Origin: Physella acuta
Taxonomy: Eukaryota > Mollusca > Gastropoda > Physidae
Direction: 5' to 3'
NCBI RefSeq assembly: GCF_028476545.1
Contig: NW_026731574.1
Location: 372,001 to 436,000 of the forward strand
Length of the DNA stretch: 64,000 nt
Every line of letters begins with the position of its first letter. Within the stretch, counting starts at the first letter, position 1. Under the pieces are notes generated by a model. That model was not told where the DNA came from. It saw nothing but the letters and a program-made list of their open reading frames with translations, and made no database searches. Shown one piece after another: positions 32,501-47,911 of the stretch. The translations under genes and the position numbers were made by a program.

Positions 32501-35500
32501 GATCCCCCATAAATGACGTCATACTTCTCCCAACAATTTCCCTCTCACCCAATAGTTACTAAAAGCAAGATGATGATTTAATATCATATCGCAGTTCTAC
32601 TATACCCGAACCCTTAATCACAACTTCTAACGAAAACGATTATATTCTTCATCATTTTTGAAAAAAATATTTTACACCGTCCCATATTTTGAGTCCAACG
32701 TCATTTATGAGGAATATGGACGACCTAATAATTGACAAGTTAAGTGGTCATCCATAAATGACGTCACGCTTGTTTTGACGATTTTTACCTCCCCCCCCCC
32801 CTCCGTCACACGTCGTCACAAAAAGTCAGACCCCCCAAAATGACGTCACACATCAGCCTACAAACCCCCCCCCCCCCATCAAAATTGCAGTTGATTTTTT
32901 TTTAACATCGATATTTTTCCAAAATCTTGTCTGAAATATGTCAAAATACAGTATTTTAATTCGTTTTCTAACATTTCTTATCTATAAAGCAAAAGTGTGA
33001 CGTCGCACCGTCTGAACCCCCCTCCCCCCTCCCCCTCATCGTCACAAAATTACCGACCCCTCCCCCCCTACGATTGTGACGTCATTTATGGACGACCCCT
33101 AATCAGTACAAAAGGGTTTAGTAAATGTTGGACCTTCCAACATTTTTTTTTGAGATCTTGGATGTACATACATACATAGCCTTCATTTCACTTGAAAATG
33201 AAATTAAAGATAAGAAGACGGCCCTCTGTCTTACTTATATTAAACAAGACAGGTATGTATATTAAACAACAAAGTCAACACAATATACATGCGAATAGAC
33301 ATTTTTATCCAGGGAAACTACTCTAAATTTTATTTGGAAAGATGGCCGCTGTTTTTTTCTACTAATATTTATCTCAAACACCTAGTTTAAAGTTAGTTTC
33401 ATGTTATTTAAATTATTTTGGTCGCTGTTTGCTATTTTAAATCAATTATCTGTGATATTTTGTAAAATTTGACTTAAATAAACTTATTTAAACAAATATA
33501 TTCATCAGCTACCTCTCCCGCACATTACTACTGCAGCCGAATTGATTACGCTAAAGCGATAGATTACCCAATATAATTAGGTGCGTAGATCTAGATATAT
33601 AACTTTATATAGATCTAAATTGTGTTTCTATTCAAATTCAACACAAATATATTAACTATCACTCTAACGTTGAAACTGGAACAAATCGAAAAAAAGCTTT
33701 AAACCTTTAGCCTAAACACCTATTGTAACTTTACAAGAACAATGACTTCCCAATATCTGTGCGACAAATGCTAATAGTAACCTCAGTACTTTGATGTCAA
33801 ATATGGCGGCGTTTTACAAGGACACCGAGCTCACGAGAATCCACCATTATGTAGACATGGATACAAGTTTAAAACCTTTTGACTTCACAGCGGCCGTAAA
33901 AATAACTAAATTGAAACTTAAGCCTAAATATATTCAGAAATGTAATATTTTTAGAATCAACGTTATAAACGTTGCAATTTCGGAGAACTTGAAAATAAAT
34001 TCTGTATTTAAAACTACATTTATCTTTATTTTAATCAATCCTGGTTAATAAAAAAGATGTTTCACAATGTAAGATAAACATTCATTGATTGTTTAGAAAT
34101 TCCGTGATTGATTTTTATTTTTAGTTTATGTTTTAGTTTATGTTGAAATTGTCACGTGAAAACCAAATAGCTTTTGCCTTTTTAAAAACGAAATTGTGTT
34201 TCATTACCGAAAATATAAACGTCAAATACATCCACCCAAAAAACAAAACAATCAGGATTTTAATAACATATTAAATTTAATTACACCATTCTAGATTTTT
34301 ACAATATTAATGGGCTACCAAATAACTTCCAGCCTATTCTCGATTGGGTCCAATTTTTAAATGTATGCAATTAGTCAAAATATGAAGGTACGTCACTAAA
34401 TTTTCTACACTTATTCACACTAAAATGTTGACCCAAAAAAGGCATTAATGATTTCAGCAGCACCCTTGGTTAATAAATGCAGGATTCTGACCTTCATATT
34501 GGAACTTTTGGTGTGGAAAATAAATGCAGTAGTCTTACCTTCTCTTTAGATCTTTTGACGTGGAAACTTTATGCAAGAATCTAACCTTATTATTGGAACT
34601 TTTGGTGTGGAAAATAAATGCAGGAGTCTGAGCATCTTACTACAACTTGTGTTATATCCGACGTGTTCAATATATTTGATTTATAAAAAATATGTTGATT
34701 TTTAACCAACTGCTTGTCTTATCTCACAGTGACAGATCCAAACAGAAAAATAGTCCATCCAAGTGTTGTTAACGTAGGTGGGGACTACATCGTGTCATGT
34801 AACGCTGACCTCCTTGAAATACCAAGACAGAATCTTGGCTTGTTGGCTATGACTATCGGATGGTCAAATGGCATAGATGAACTAAAAAGTTATGCAAGAT
34901 TCAGATTTTTCAAACCTTATATTTATATTGTAAGTAGTTTTTTAAACATAATAAGGGGATTTAGGACTTTGTTAAGATAAATAAAACAATAATTTATTCA
35001 AAAACATGTGCGTTGGATATATAAAAATAAAATAAGATTGATATTTTAAAATAAAAAGAAATGAATAGGTAGCTAAAATATTTAATAGATTTTTTGAGTG
35101 ACACGCGCGTTTAAAAATATATAAGTAAGCTCGTTTTATATTACGTTTTTTCTTTACATTTTTCCTTCAAAATACAATAAAAATCAGTGCAATAAATAAC
35201 TCCTAAAGTTCTTTAATTTAAAATAATTGTAAGTTTAAAATTACGAGAGGCTGAATGTGTTAAAGTATTTGTCCTAAAAAATGCATCAGTGGTATAATTC
35301 GGAACTAACTTTTCTATTGTACCTCAAGAATATTTAAATAGGTTTCATTTTTAGAAATATGACAGGCAGGTACCTAAGGTAAAACAAAGACTGAGATAAT
35401 AACCTTAAACCACCAACAATCGCACCAGAAAAACCAACCAAGTGACTGATTTAAATGCAGTCCTAATACATGTTCCACATCTCACGTGATAGCTTAATGC

Positions 35501-38500
35501 GTACCTACCTGTCCTAATCTGTATCAGGGACATTTGTGCAGTAAAACTAGTTCTTTTTTACCCTAAATCTACATGTCTTGTGTGCATTTATTTCTCATGT
35601 AGCGAGAAGAGACTGACGTGCCGCCTTCAGTTAAAAAGTTTTGGACATTTAAAGTAAGAGCCCCGGATACAGTGGATAAAGACCGTTTACCTGATCCTTA
35701 CTCGGTTCATATCTCACTGACGGCTACAAATGTCAAGCGACAAGAGTCTGGTATATTTTGCTGCAACGCTTCTTACCAGGATATGTCTTTTGATAATCAG
35801 TTTCCTTTTCTTTGCCAACACATAAAAGGTAAGTTATGTTTATACTTTTGTCACAAAGGTTACTACATAGTAGATTATGACATTTGAACACCCTAATAAG
35901 TAAATGATAATCTATATCTATAAAAGCAAGCTGAATTCTGTCCAGTTGTTCCTCACACATTTGATCGGGAAAGTCTTGAAGGTAATGTTCTTGCCAACAA
36001 CGATATTAAACTTCAGTCCAACGTGAAAATGACAGCGATCTCAATATTTAAGTAACCGGCCTAAGCCAAATATAAACTACACATTTTTTAAGGGCTTGAA
36101 TTTATATCACTTGCAAATGCTCCACTAACTTAATATTTGTTAGGAATACTAGACTAGACGTTAACCTTGGAAAACTCTAGGTTTCGGGGTAATCGATAAA
36201 TAAATAAAATCGATAATAAATCGATAAACGTTTGACGATTTGTATCTTTTTACTCCTCTTCCCACTGCATAAATGACGTCACGTTTGTTTGATAATTTTT
36301 ATCTTTCCTATCCCTTTTCCAACCGTAACACATTGTCACAAAAAGTCAGACCTCACATTTAAAAAGACGTCACACCTCAGGCAACATGTGATTGGCTTTT
36401 AAAAACACCGATTTCGGCTGGGCTACGGTCTGTTAGTACTATCATTTTATATGCTGAGATCAGAAAAAGGGTGAACTCTTCTTCACCTGCCTCGTGAAGT
36501 CTCAGACAATGTTTTTTTTTTGTTTTTTAAAACATCGATTTCCGTTGAGCATGTGTTTGACACCACTTACTCTTCATATGCTTCGATTACAAAAACTTAT
36601 TAACTCTACCTCAACTGCCCAATGTCTTGCCACGTCCTAAATGGTAACTTTATCATTTACATCCGAAACAAAATTACACATCAGCTTATAATAGTTACAT
36701 GTTTTTGTCTTACGAAAACATCGATTTCTTGCTATAACATTTTCAGAGCTCAAACCTCGTTTGAATAATAAATTAATAGATTATTAAAACTAACGTCAAA
36801 CTAATAATAATAATAAATTAGAACCTATCGCGTGTGTTGTGATTTCCCACTGTGCATTAAAAAAATAACAGAAAACTGAATAAAATAGAAAGCAGAATTA
36901 TATGATGTCTTTCGAACCCGTACCACCAGCGTCGTAACTATTACACTATCATCTCGGCCAGCTGGGTTCATTCCATTGGGTGGAAATTTACTGGGTTATA
37001 TTTTACTTAGAGCCAGCGTAAGAAGGTTGAGTTACGCGAATATTATTTGAAATTGAATTATGTCACAATTTAGCCAATGTTAATTTACTGCACACAAAAT
37101 TAAACGAAGAAAACATTTGGATGAGAATTCCTTATATACTTAACTGATTAAAAATAAATGTGTACATTAGTAAAGAATGGCTAATAAAATATAAGGTTTG
37201 ATTCATGACTGGTGAAAACAAAGCAAAGACGTCACACATAAAAGAAATAGCCTAAATCAATAGCGCACAATTATGTGCAATTTCTGAATCACACGGCTAT
37301 TTGATTATTCAACAGGCAGGAATATACTGTGTACTAAAGGAAGCGATAATTGAGAATGAAACGTTAAATGCGTTCTAATGTATTATTATATTTCGCTTAA
37401 AACTTTAATAGTTCATTTATTTATTATATGTTTTAGGTACCAACAATATTATCAATTTTCATAAGGATACTCTTTACAGAATTTCTGATACGAGAATATT
37501 AAGAAATAATTATTTTAATTTATTTTATCAATAAAAACACTATTTACTAATTATTTCTACACCTGAGGAACATTCATGTCTTTTGTCGAAAAAAAATTAA
37601 TTACAAAAATATAGAATACAGCAATGTTAACATTTGTTTAAATATGATACGTTTGAAAGAACATCTAGTTCTAGAATATTAATGAACCAGTTTGGTCATT
37701 TAATATGGTGTTTTGAAATGTATAATTATACAAATATATCTTTATTTTTCCTAATAATATGCCAATGTTATATTTGATGTGTGGAAGTAAACACGAACTC
37801 AACCTTTTCGTGTGGAACATAAATGCAGGAGTCTAATCTTCTTTTTGGATCTTTTGACGTGGAAAATTTATGCAATAAACGTACCTTCTTATTGGAACTT
37901 TTGGTGTGGAAAATAAAAGCAGGAGTCTGAGAGTCTTACTACAACTTATGATATCCCCGATTTTTTCGGTATATTTGATTTATAAAAATAATGTTGTTGA
38001 TTTTTAACAAACTGCTTGTCTTATCTCACAGTGACAGATCTCAACAGAAAAATAGTCCATCCAAATGTTGTTAATGTAGGTGGGGACTACACCGTGTCAT
38101 GTAACGCTGACCTCCTTGAAATCCCAAGACAGAATCTTGGCTTGTTGGCTATGACTATCGGATGGTCAAATGGCATAGATGAACTAAAGAGTTATGCAAG
38201 ATTCAGATTTTTCAAACCTTATATTTTTATTGTAAGTAGTTTTTTAAACATAATAAGGGGATTTAGGACTTTATTAAGATAAATAAAACAATAATTTATT
38301 CAAAAACATAATAATAAACATATATGTGGGTTGGATATATAAAAATAAAATAAGATTGATATTTTAAAATAATAAACCGGGAGTGATCTCCCCTAAACTT
38401 TCTCGAATATTCTTATATAACTTGGAATGTAGACATGATTTTTAATTACTTAAACTTTTAAAAATAGAATAGAATCTCATAGAAAAAAACATTCGCACCA

Positions 38501-41500
38501 AACAAACGCCGAAACAAAATGTGCATAATAGTGCGCAATATTATTATTACTTTATAAATTTACTTGCGTTTTTTGAGAAATCGGAAATAGCGTAAATTAG
38601 TACTTCCGGTCAACGAAAATTACTCAAAATTTGAAAGAAGGTAGAGAATTAGATTTTTTACTTACATGTGAAATTTCGTTTATCTATCTTAAATAGTACT
38701 CAAGTTATCGGCTTTTGAAAAATTCAAAGTAGAAAAAGTACCACTTCCGGTTGTCGGAAATCGCTAAACATTTGATACGGATCTACGATTTTGATAAAAT
38801 ACTTATATACGAAATTTCATCAACCTAGCTGTAACGGTACTCAAGTTATCCTGTTTACACACAGACACACACACAGACAGACAGACAGACAGACACACAG
38901 ACACACAGACATACGGGCAAGATTGCAAAATTATGTTTTTCCGTATCAGTGAGGTGAAAACGTCGAGATTTGCAAAAATCTCGATTTTTTTTTTTGCACG
39001 ATTACAAGACTTTCTCCGTACTTCGTATATACGAGAAAGTAAAAAGAAATGAATAGGTCGCTAAAATATTTAAAAGATTTTTTGAAGTACACACGCGTTT
39101 AAAAATATATAAGTAAGGTCGTTTTATATTACGTTTTTTCTTTACATTTTTCCTTCAAAATACAATAAAAATCAGTGCAATAAATAACTCCTAAATTTCT
39201 TTAATTTAAAAAAAAATTGTAAGTTTAAAATTACGACAGGCTGAAGGTGTTAAAAATTTGCTCTAAAAAATGCATCAGTGGTATAATTCGGAACTAAATT
39301 TTCTATTGTACCTCAAGAATATTTAAATAGGTTTCATTTTTAGAAATATGACACGCAGGTACCTAAGGTAAAACAAAGACTTGGATGACAACCTCAAACC
39401 ACCAACAATCGCACCAGAAAAACCAACCAAGTGACTGATTTAAATGCAGTCCTAATACATGTTCCACATCTCACGTGATAGCTCAATGCGTACCTACCTG
39501 TCCTAATCTGTATCAGGGTAATTTGTGCAGTAAAACTAGTTCTTTTTTACCCTAAATCTACATGTCTTGTGTGCATTTATTTCTCATGTAGCGAGAAGAG
39601 ACTGACTTGCCGCCTTCAGTTAAAAAGTTTTGGACATTTAAAGTAAGAGCCCCGGATACAGTGGATAAAGACCGTTTACCTGATCCTTACTCGGTTCATA
39701 TCTCACTGACGGCTACAAATGTCAAGCGACAAGAGTCTGGTATATTTTGCTGCAACGCTTCTTACCAGGATATGTCTTTTGATAATCAGTTTCCTTTTCT
39801 TTGCCAACACATAAAAGGTAAGTTATGTTTATACTTTTGTCACAAAGGTTACTACATAGTAGATTATGACATTTGAACACCCTAATAAGTAAATGATAAT
39901 CTATATGTATAAAAGCAAGCTGAATTCTGTCCAGCTGTTCCTCACACATTTGATCGGGAAAGTCATGAAGGTAATGTTCTTGCCAACAACGATACTCAAC
40001 TTCAATCCATCGTGAAAATAACAGCGATCTCAATATTTAAGTAACTGACCAAAGCCAAATATAAACTACACATTTTTTATGGGCTTGAATTTATATGACT
40101 TGCAAATGCTCTACTAACTTAATATTTGTTAAGCATACTAGACTAAACGTTAACCTTGGAAAACTCTAGGTTTCGGGGTACTCGATAAATAAATAAAATC
40201 GATAATAAATCGATAAATGTTTGACGATTTGTATCTTTCCACTCCTCTTTCCACAGCATAAATGACGTCACGTTCGTTTGACAATTTTTATCTTTCCTAT
40301 CCCTTTCCAACCGTAACACATTGTCACAAAAAGTCAGACCTCACACTTAAAAAAACGTCACACCTCAGGCAACATGTGATTGGCTTTTAAAAACACCGAT
40401 TTCGGCTGGGCTACGGTCTGGTAGTACTATAATTTTATATGCTGAGATCAGAAAAACGGGTGAACTCTTCTTCACCTGCCTCGTGAAGTCTCAGACAATG
40501 TTTTTTTTGTTTTTTAAAACATCGATTTTCGTTGAGCATGTGTTTGATCACACTTACTCTTCATATGCTTCGATTACAAAAACTTATTAACTCTATCTCA
40601 ACTGCCCAGTGTTTTGCCAAGTCCTAAATGGTAACTTTATCATTTACATCCGAAACGAAATTACAAATCAGCTTATAATAGTTACATTTTTTTGTCTTAT
40701 GAAAACACCGATTTCTTTCTATAACATTTTCTGAGCTCAAACCTCATTTGAATAATAAATGAATAAATTTTTAAAACTAACGTGAAACTAATAATAATAA
40801 TTTAGAACCAATCGCGTGTGTTGTGATTTTCTACTTTGCATTAAAAAAAATAACATAAAAATAAAATAGAATTAAATAGAATTAAAAAGAATTAAAAAGC
40901 AGAATTATATGATGTCTTTCGAACTCGTACCACTAGCGTCGTAACTATTACACTATCATCTCGGCCAGCTGGGTTCATTCCATTGGGTGGAAATTTACTG
41001 GGTTATATTTTACTTAGAGCCAGCGTAAGAAGGTTGAGTTACGCGAATATTATTTGAAATTGAATTATATCACAATTTAGCCAATGTTAATTTACTGCAA
41101 ACAAAATTAAACGAAGAAAACATTTGGATGAGAATTCCTTATATACTTAACTGATTACAAATAAATGTGTACATTAGTAAAGAATGGCTAATAAAATATA
41201 AGATTTGATTCATGACAGGTGAAAACAAAGCAAAGACGTCACATATTAAAAAATTGCCTAAATCAATAGCGCATAATTATGTGCAAATTCTGAATCACAC
41301 GGCTATTTGATTATTCAACAGGCAGGAATATACTGTGTACTAAAGGAAGCGATAATTGAGAATGAAAAGTTAAATGCAATCTAATGTATTATTATATTTC
41401 GCTTAAAGCTTTAACAGTTCATTTATTTCTTATATATTTTAGGTACCAACAATATTTTCAATTTTCAAAAGAATACTCTTTACAGAATTTCTGATACGAG

Positions 41501-44500
41501 AATATTAAGAAATAATTATTTTAATTTATTTTATCAATAAAAACACTATTTACTAATTATTTCTACACCTGAGGAACATTCATGTCTTTTGTCGAAAAAA
41601 AATTAATTACAAAAATTTAGAATACAGCAATGTTAACATTTGTTTAAATATGATACGTTTGAAAGAACATCTAGTTATAGAATATTAATGAACCAGTTTG
41701 GTCATTTAATATGGTGTTTTGAAATGTATAATTATACAAATATATCTTTATTTTTCCTAATAATATGCCAATGTTATATTTGATGTGTGGAAGTAAACAC
41801 GAACTCAACCTTTTCGTGTGGAACATAAATGCAGGAGTATGACCTTCTTATTGGAACTTATGATATGCCCGACGTGTTCGATATATTTGGATTATAAAAA
41901 AAATGTTGTTGATTTTTACAAGCTTTTATTTAACTCACTTCCTCGACAGTCTGTCTGTCTGTCTAGACGGAAACGCAGGAGTGAAAATTCGGACAGTTCT
42001 ACTTGACCGATACGATTCACAGTTGGCACGTGGGTCAAGACATGAAGACAATGCAATCTGAATCTAAATTTGACTTAATTGGATGCCTAATTAATTTTTT
42101 ATGAATTAATTAAAATTTGGACCGAATTAGTAGGCATGTCTAGCCAACCACACCACACGCGTCATCAATAGCTGCGCCATCACGACCACGTAATGGCTGC
42201 GTTCAAAAACCATTGCGCGCCTACTGAACGTGATATTCAGTAGGCGCGCAATGGTTTTTAGTCATGTAACTCTATTGTAGATAAAACATGTAAAGTACTG
42301 AAAAAAAATTCATAAAAAACGTTTTAATAACAAGCTTTTATGTAATGATGCACTAAAAAGTAGAAAATAAATTATAGACTACTATTTAAATAACTATAAA
42401 GAAAAGCGTGGGTGTCTTCCTTAACATTAGTAAAGGTATCCAATAGATACTAAAGTGACCCACGCTTTTCTTTATAGTTATTTAAATAGTAGTCTATAAT
42501 TTATTTTCTACTTTTTAGTGCATCATTACATAAAAGCTTGTTATTAAAACGTTTTTTATGAATTTTTTTTACAAGCTTTTATTTAACTCACTTCCTCTGT
42601 CTGTCGTCAGTCTGTCTAGACGGAAACGCAGGAGTGAAAATTCGGACAGTGCTACTTGACCGATACGATTCACAGTTGGCACGTGGGTCAAGACATGAAG
42701 ACAATGCAATCTGAAACTAAATTTGACTTAATTGGATGCCTAATTAATTTTTTATGAATTAATTAAAATTTGGACCGAATTAGTAGGCATGTCTAGCCAA
42801 CCACACCACACGCGTCATCACCTTCAATAGCTGCACCATCACGTAATGGCTGCGTTCAAAAACCATTGCGCGCCTACTGAACGTGATGTTCAGTAGGCGC
42901 GCAATGGTTTTTAGTCATGTAACTCTATTGTAAATAAAACATGTAAAGTACTGAAAAAAAATTCATAAAAAACGTTTTAATAACAAGCTTTTATGTAATG
43001 ATGCACTAAAAAGTAGAAAATAAATTATAGACTACTATTTAAATAACTATAAAGAAAAGCGTGGGTCACTTTAGTATCTATTGGATACCTTTACTAATGT
43101 TAAGGAAGACACCCACGCTTTTCTTTATAGTTATTTAAATAGTAGTCTATAATTTATTTTCTACTTTTTAGTGCATCATTACATAAAAGCTTGTTATTAA
43201 AACGTTTTTTATGAATTTTTTTTTACAAGCTTTTATTTAACTCACTTCCTCATAAGTCGACAGTCTGTCTGTCTAGACGGAAACGCAGGAGTGAAAATTC
43301 GGAAACTTCTACTTGACGGATACGATTCACAGTTGGCACGTGGGTCAAGACATGAAGACAATGCAATCTGAAACTAAATTTGACTTAATTGGATGCCTAA
43401 TTGATTTTTTATTAATTAATTAAAATTTTGACCGAATTAGTAGGCATGTCTAGCCAACCACACCACACGCGTCATCAATAGCTGCGCCATCACGACCACG
43501 TAATGGCTGCGTTCAAAAACCATTGCGCGCCTACTGAACGTGATATTCAGAAGGCGCGCAATGGTTTTTAGTCATGTAACTCTATTGTAGATAAAACATG
43601 TAAAGTACTGGAAAAAAATTTCATAAAAAACGTTTTAATAACAAGCTTTTATGTAATGATGCACTAAAAAGTAGAAAATAAATTATAGACTACTATTTAA
43701 ATAACTACAAAGAAAAGCGTGGGTGTCTTCCTTAACATTAGTAAAGGTATCCAATAGATACTAAAGTGACCCACGCTTTTCTTTGTAGTTATTTAAATAG
43801 TAGTCTATAATTTATTTTCTACTTTTTAGTGCATCATTACATAAAAGCTTGTTATTAAAACGTTTTTTATGAAATTTTTTTACAAGCTTTTATTTAACTC
43901 ACTTCCTCGTCATTCTGTCTGTCGTCAGTCTAGATAGAAACGCAGGAGTGAAAATTCGGACAGTTCTACTTGACCGATACGATTCACAGTTGGCACGTGG
44001 GTCAAGACATGAAGACAATGCAATCTGAAACTAAATTTGACTTAATTGGATGCCTAATTGATTTTTTATGAATTAATTAAAATTTGGACCGAATTAGTAG
44101 GCATGTCTAGCCAACCACACCACACGCGTCATCAATAGCTGCGCCATCACGACCACGTAATGGCTGCGTTCAAAAACCATTGCGCGCCTACTGAACGTGA
44201 TATTCAGTAGGCGCGCAATGGTTTTTAGTCATGTAACTCTATTGTAGATAAAACATGTAAAGTACTGAAAAAAAATTCATAAAAAACGTTTTAATAACAA
44301 GCTTTTATGTAATGATGCACTAAAAAGTAGAAAATAAATTATAGACTACTATTTAAATAACTATAAAGAAAAGCGTGGGTCACTTTAGTATCTATTGGAT
44401 ACCTTTACTAATGTTAAGGAAGACACCCACGCTTTTCTTTATAGTTATTTAAATAGTAGTCTATAATTTATTTTCTACTTTTTAGTGCATCATTACATAA

Positions 44501-47500
44501 AAGCTTGTTATTAAAACGTTTTTTTATGAATTTTTTTACAAGCTTTTATTTAACTCACTTCCTCATCAGTCTGTCGTCAGTCTGTCTAGACGGAAACGCA
44601 GGAGTGAAAATTCGGACAGTGCTACTTGACCGATACGATTCACAGTTGGCACGTGGGTCAAGACATGAAGACAATGCAATCTGAAACTAAATTTGACTTA
44701 ATTGGAATTTTATGAATTAATAAAAATTTGGACCGAATTAGTAGGCATGTCTAGCCAACCAAACCACACGCGTCATCACCTTCAATAGCTGCGCCATCAC
44801 GTAATGGCTGCGTTCAAAAACCATTGCGCGCCTACTGAACGTGATGTTCAGTAGGCGCGCAATGGTTTTTAGTCATGTAACTCTATTGTAAATAAAACAT
44901 GTAAAGTACTGAAAAAAAAATTCATAAAAAACGTTTTAATAACAAGCTTTTATGTAATGATGCACTAAAAAGTAGAAAATAAATTATAGACTACTATTTA
45001 AATAACTATAAAGAAAAGCGTGGGTCACTTTAGTATCTATTGGATACCTTTACTAACGTTAAGGAAGACACCCACGCTTTTCTTTATAGTTCTTTAAATT
45101 GTAGTCTATAATTTATTTTCTACTTTTTAGTGCATCATTACATAAAAGCTTGTTATTAAAACGTTTATTATGAATTTTTTAACAATCTGTTTGTCTTATC
45201 TCACAGTGACAGATCCAAACAGAAAAATAGTCCATCCAAGAGTTGTTAACGCAGGTGGGGACTACACAGTGTCATGTAACGCTGACCTCCTTGAAATCCC
45301 AAGACAGAATCTTGGCTTGTTGGCTATGACTATCGGATGGTCAAATGGCATAGATGAACTGAAAAGTTATGCAAGATTCAGATTTTTCAAACCCTATATT
45401 TTTATTGTGAGTAGTTTTTTAAGCATAATGCATAAGGGGATGTAGGTCTTTAGTGACAAGGGGACATCTACGCTAAAGATAAATGAAACAAGTACTTTGT
45501 TTTGCATTTATATATTAATAAACATATTCATGGATTAAAAATATGAATATAAAACAAGATTGCTTTCTTCAATAAAAAGCATGCTCTGTCAAAACATAAT
45601 AAAATCAGTGAGAAACTAATAAAACTAGTTCTTATTAACCATAAATCTACGTCTTGTGTGCATTTATTTCTCATGTAGCGAGACGAGACTGACGTGGCGC
45701 CTTCAATTAAAAAGTTTTGGACGTTTAAAGTAAGAGCTCCAGAAAAGGAGGATAAAGACCGTTTACCTGATCCTTACTCGGTTAATATCTCACTGACGGC
45801 TACAAATGTCAGGCGACAAGAGTCTGGTATATTTTGCTGCAACGCTTCTTACCAGGATATGTCTTTTGATAATCAGTTTCCTTTTCTTTGCCAAAACATA
45901 ACGGGTAAGTTATGTTAATACTTTTGTCACATAGGTTACTACATGTGTAGATTTTGACATCTGAACACCTTGTTACGACCCATTTCCTTGGCTCTTTCAA
46001 TAAAGTCGGGACTAGGCTAAGCTGGTACAGTCTGTCTCACGTCCGAATTTCTCTCTACCTCAACGGGCTATTCTAGTCTGAGTCTAGAGACACCATGTGG
46101 CACCCGCTTTTGGCCACGTTTAGTAGCCGAGTTCCCAAGACCCCAATGCGAGCGCCTTAAACCCAAACGACAAATCACGTACCCACATTTAGAGACAACT
46201 CCAGGTCTCTGTAACTACGCTGTTAATTAAAAGATAATTATTTTTTTTTATAGCATGAAAGAGTCAACCGTGTATACACTACAATTGATCAAGTAGTCTA
46301 GCACTGGTGTAGATCAAATGAGAAATCTCAATTGGAAGAAATTAATTTTGAATTAGCAGAAACTTTTCATTTTTTGTGTGTGGAGATATTTGATTTGGAG
46401 ATCCGTATTGCAGATAGAGTTGATCTGTTTCAGTCCTTATGTAATAATGCACTAAAAAGTAGAAAATAAATCATACACTACTATTTAAATAACTATACAG
46501 AAAAGCGTGGGTGTCTTCCTTAACATTAGTAAAGGTATCCAATAGATATTAAAGTGACACACGCTTTTTTTTATAGTTATTTAAATAGTAGTCTATAATT
46601 TATTTTCTACTTTTTAGTGCATTATTACATAAAAACTTGTTATTAAAACGTTTTTTATGAATTTTTTTTAAAGTTTAATTAATTAAAAAGCATGTCTATA
46701 TTCCGAGTTATATAAGAATATTCGAGAAAGTTTAGGGGAGATAACTCCCGGTTTATTTATTATTATTTTCCAGTGGACTAAAAAGGTTAATATTTAAAAA
46801 AAATTAAATTGCTAATTTCTCCCGCTAGTTTTGTCCCTGGATACATTGACTCTGGACAATCACTGCACCAAGACGTTGCCTGAGTACCGTAGAGGTCACA
46901 TCCAGAAACTAAGTGAACTCAACGTTGTCAGTTTCTGCAGGTAAACCCTGTCCACACATTCTGCAGGTAAAACCTGTCCACACATCCTGCAGGTAAACCC
47001 TGTCCACACATCCTGCAGGTAAACCCTGTCCACACATCCTGCAGGTAAAACCTGTCAAATCTTCATGCCAGTAAAACCTGTCCACTCATCCTGCAGGTAA
47101 AACCTGTCCACACATCCTGCAGGTAAAACCTGTCAAATCTTCATGCCAGTAAAACCTGTCCACTCATCCTGCAGGTAAAACCTGTCCACACATCCTGCAG
47201 GTAAAACCTGTCAAATCTTCATGCCAGTAAAACCTGTCCACTCATCCTGCAGGTAAAACCTGTCAGCACATCCTGCAGGTAAAACCTGTCCACACATCCT
47301 GCAGGCAAAACCTGTATACACATCCTGCAGGTAAAACCTGTGCACACAACCTGCCAGTACAACCTGTCCACACATCCTGCAGGTACAACCTGTCCACACA
47401 TTCTATACTTACACCAAGACCTTACTATTTTGCAACTAGACCTAATGACAGACCTCACCCCTATTCCCCCCCCCACCCCCACCCTTCAGTAATCCAAAGG

Positions 47501-47825
47501 CCTATAGTCAGTGTATCCTGGATTCAAGACGTGATAGTCACACAGATCAGACATACATGGTCAAATTGTTCGAGAAACAATTTCCTAAAGAGTACGATCT
47601 TAAGCGTGCGGCATATATCCTATGTACCAAAGGGACGACATACTGTAAGTAGACAAATGTTGTAAGTAGAAAAAAGTTGTAAGTAGAAAAAAGTTGCAAG
47701 TAGACAAAAGCTGTAGGTAGATAAAAGTTGTAAATAGACAAAAGGTGTAAGTAAGTAGAGTTCGCTTGTTTCTGTGGCTGTAGTTACAGAGGCGGAGCTA
47801 GAAAAAAAGGGCCACCCTGCAAAAA

Positions 47826-47911
<86 letters not shown>

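Larger units (their letters stand above)
29725..33568. mobile_element. 3.84-kb TIR transposon, intron 1 of gene D
   Basis: Ends GGTAATCTATCGCTTTAGCG and its exact reverse complement; weaker inverted similarity continues for roughly 200 bp (CAGCGGCCATCTT at both sides). The 8-bp target CAATATAA flanks both ends perfectly. No transposase frame of length was seen, so it is non-autonomous. Its interior collected several smaller TGACGTCA-rich elements. 8-bp targets fit hAT, P or Merlin; the superfamily is not settled. Confidence 0.8.
34497..41807 (+). repeat. Tandem Ig units 1 and 2 of gene D
   Basis: 34497-37800 and 37801-41807 are direct repeats containing the Ig exon pair, its introns and the following inter-domain intron. 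They are highly similar throughout, differing mainly by a 0.67-kb transposon present only in unit 2. Confidence 0.85.

Noticed and set aside
45958-46240. LTR beginning TGTTACGACCC
   Set aside because: Only one possible end is visible and no target duplication was found; left as unclassified.
47829-47908. Frames of Tyr-Ile repeats at this and the 62431 tract
   Set aside because: Translation of (TA)n microsatellites.
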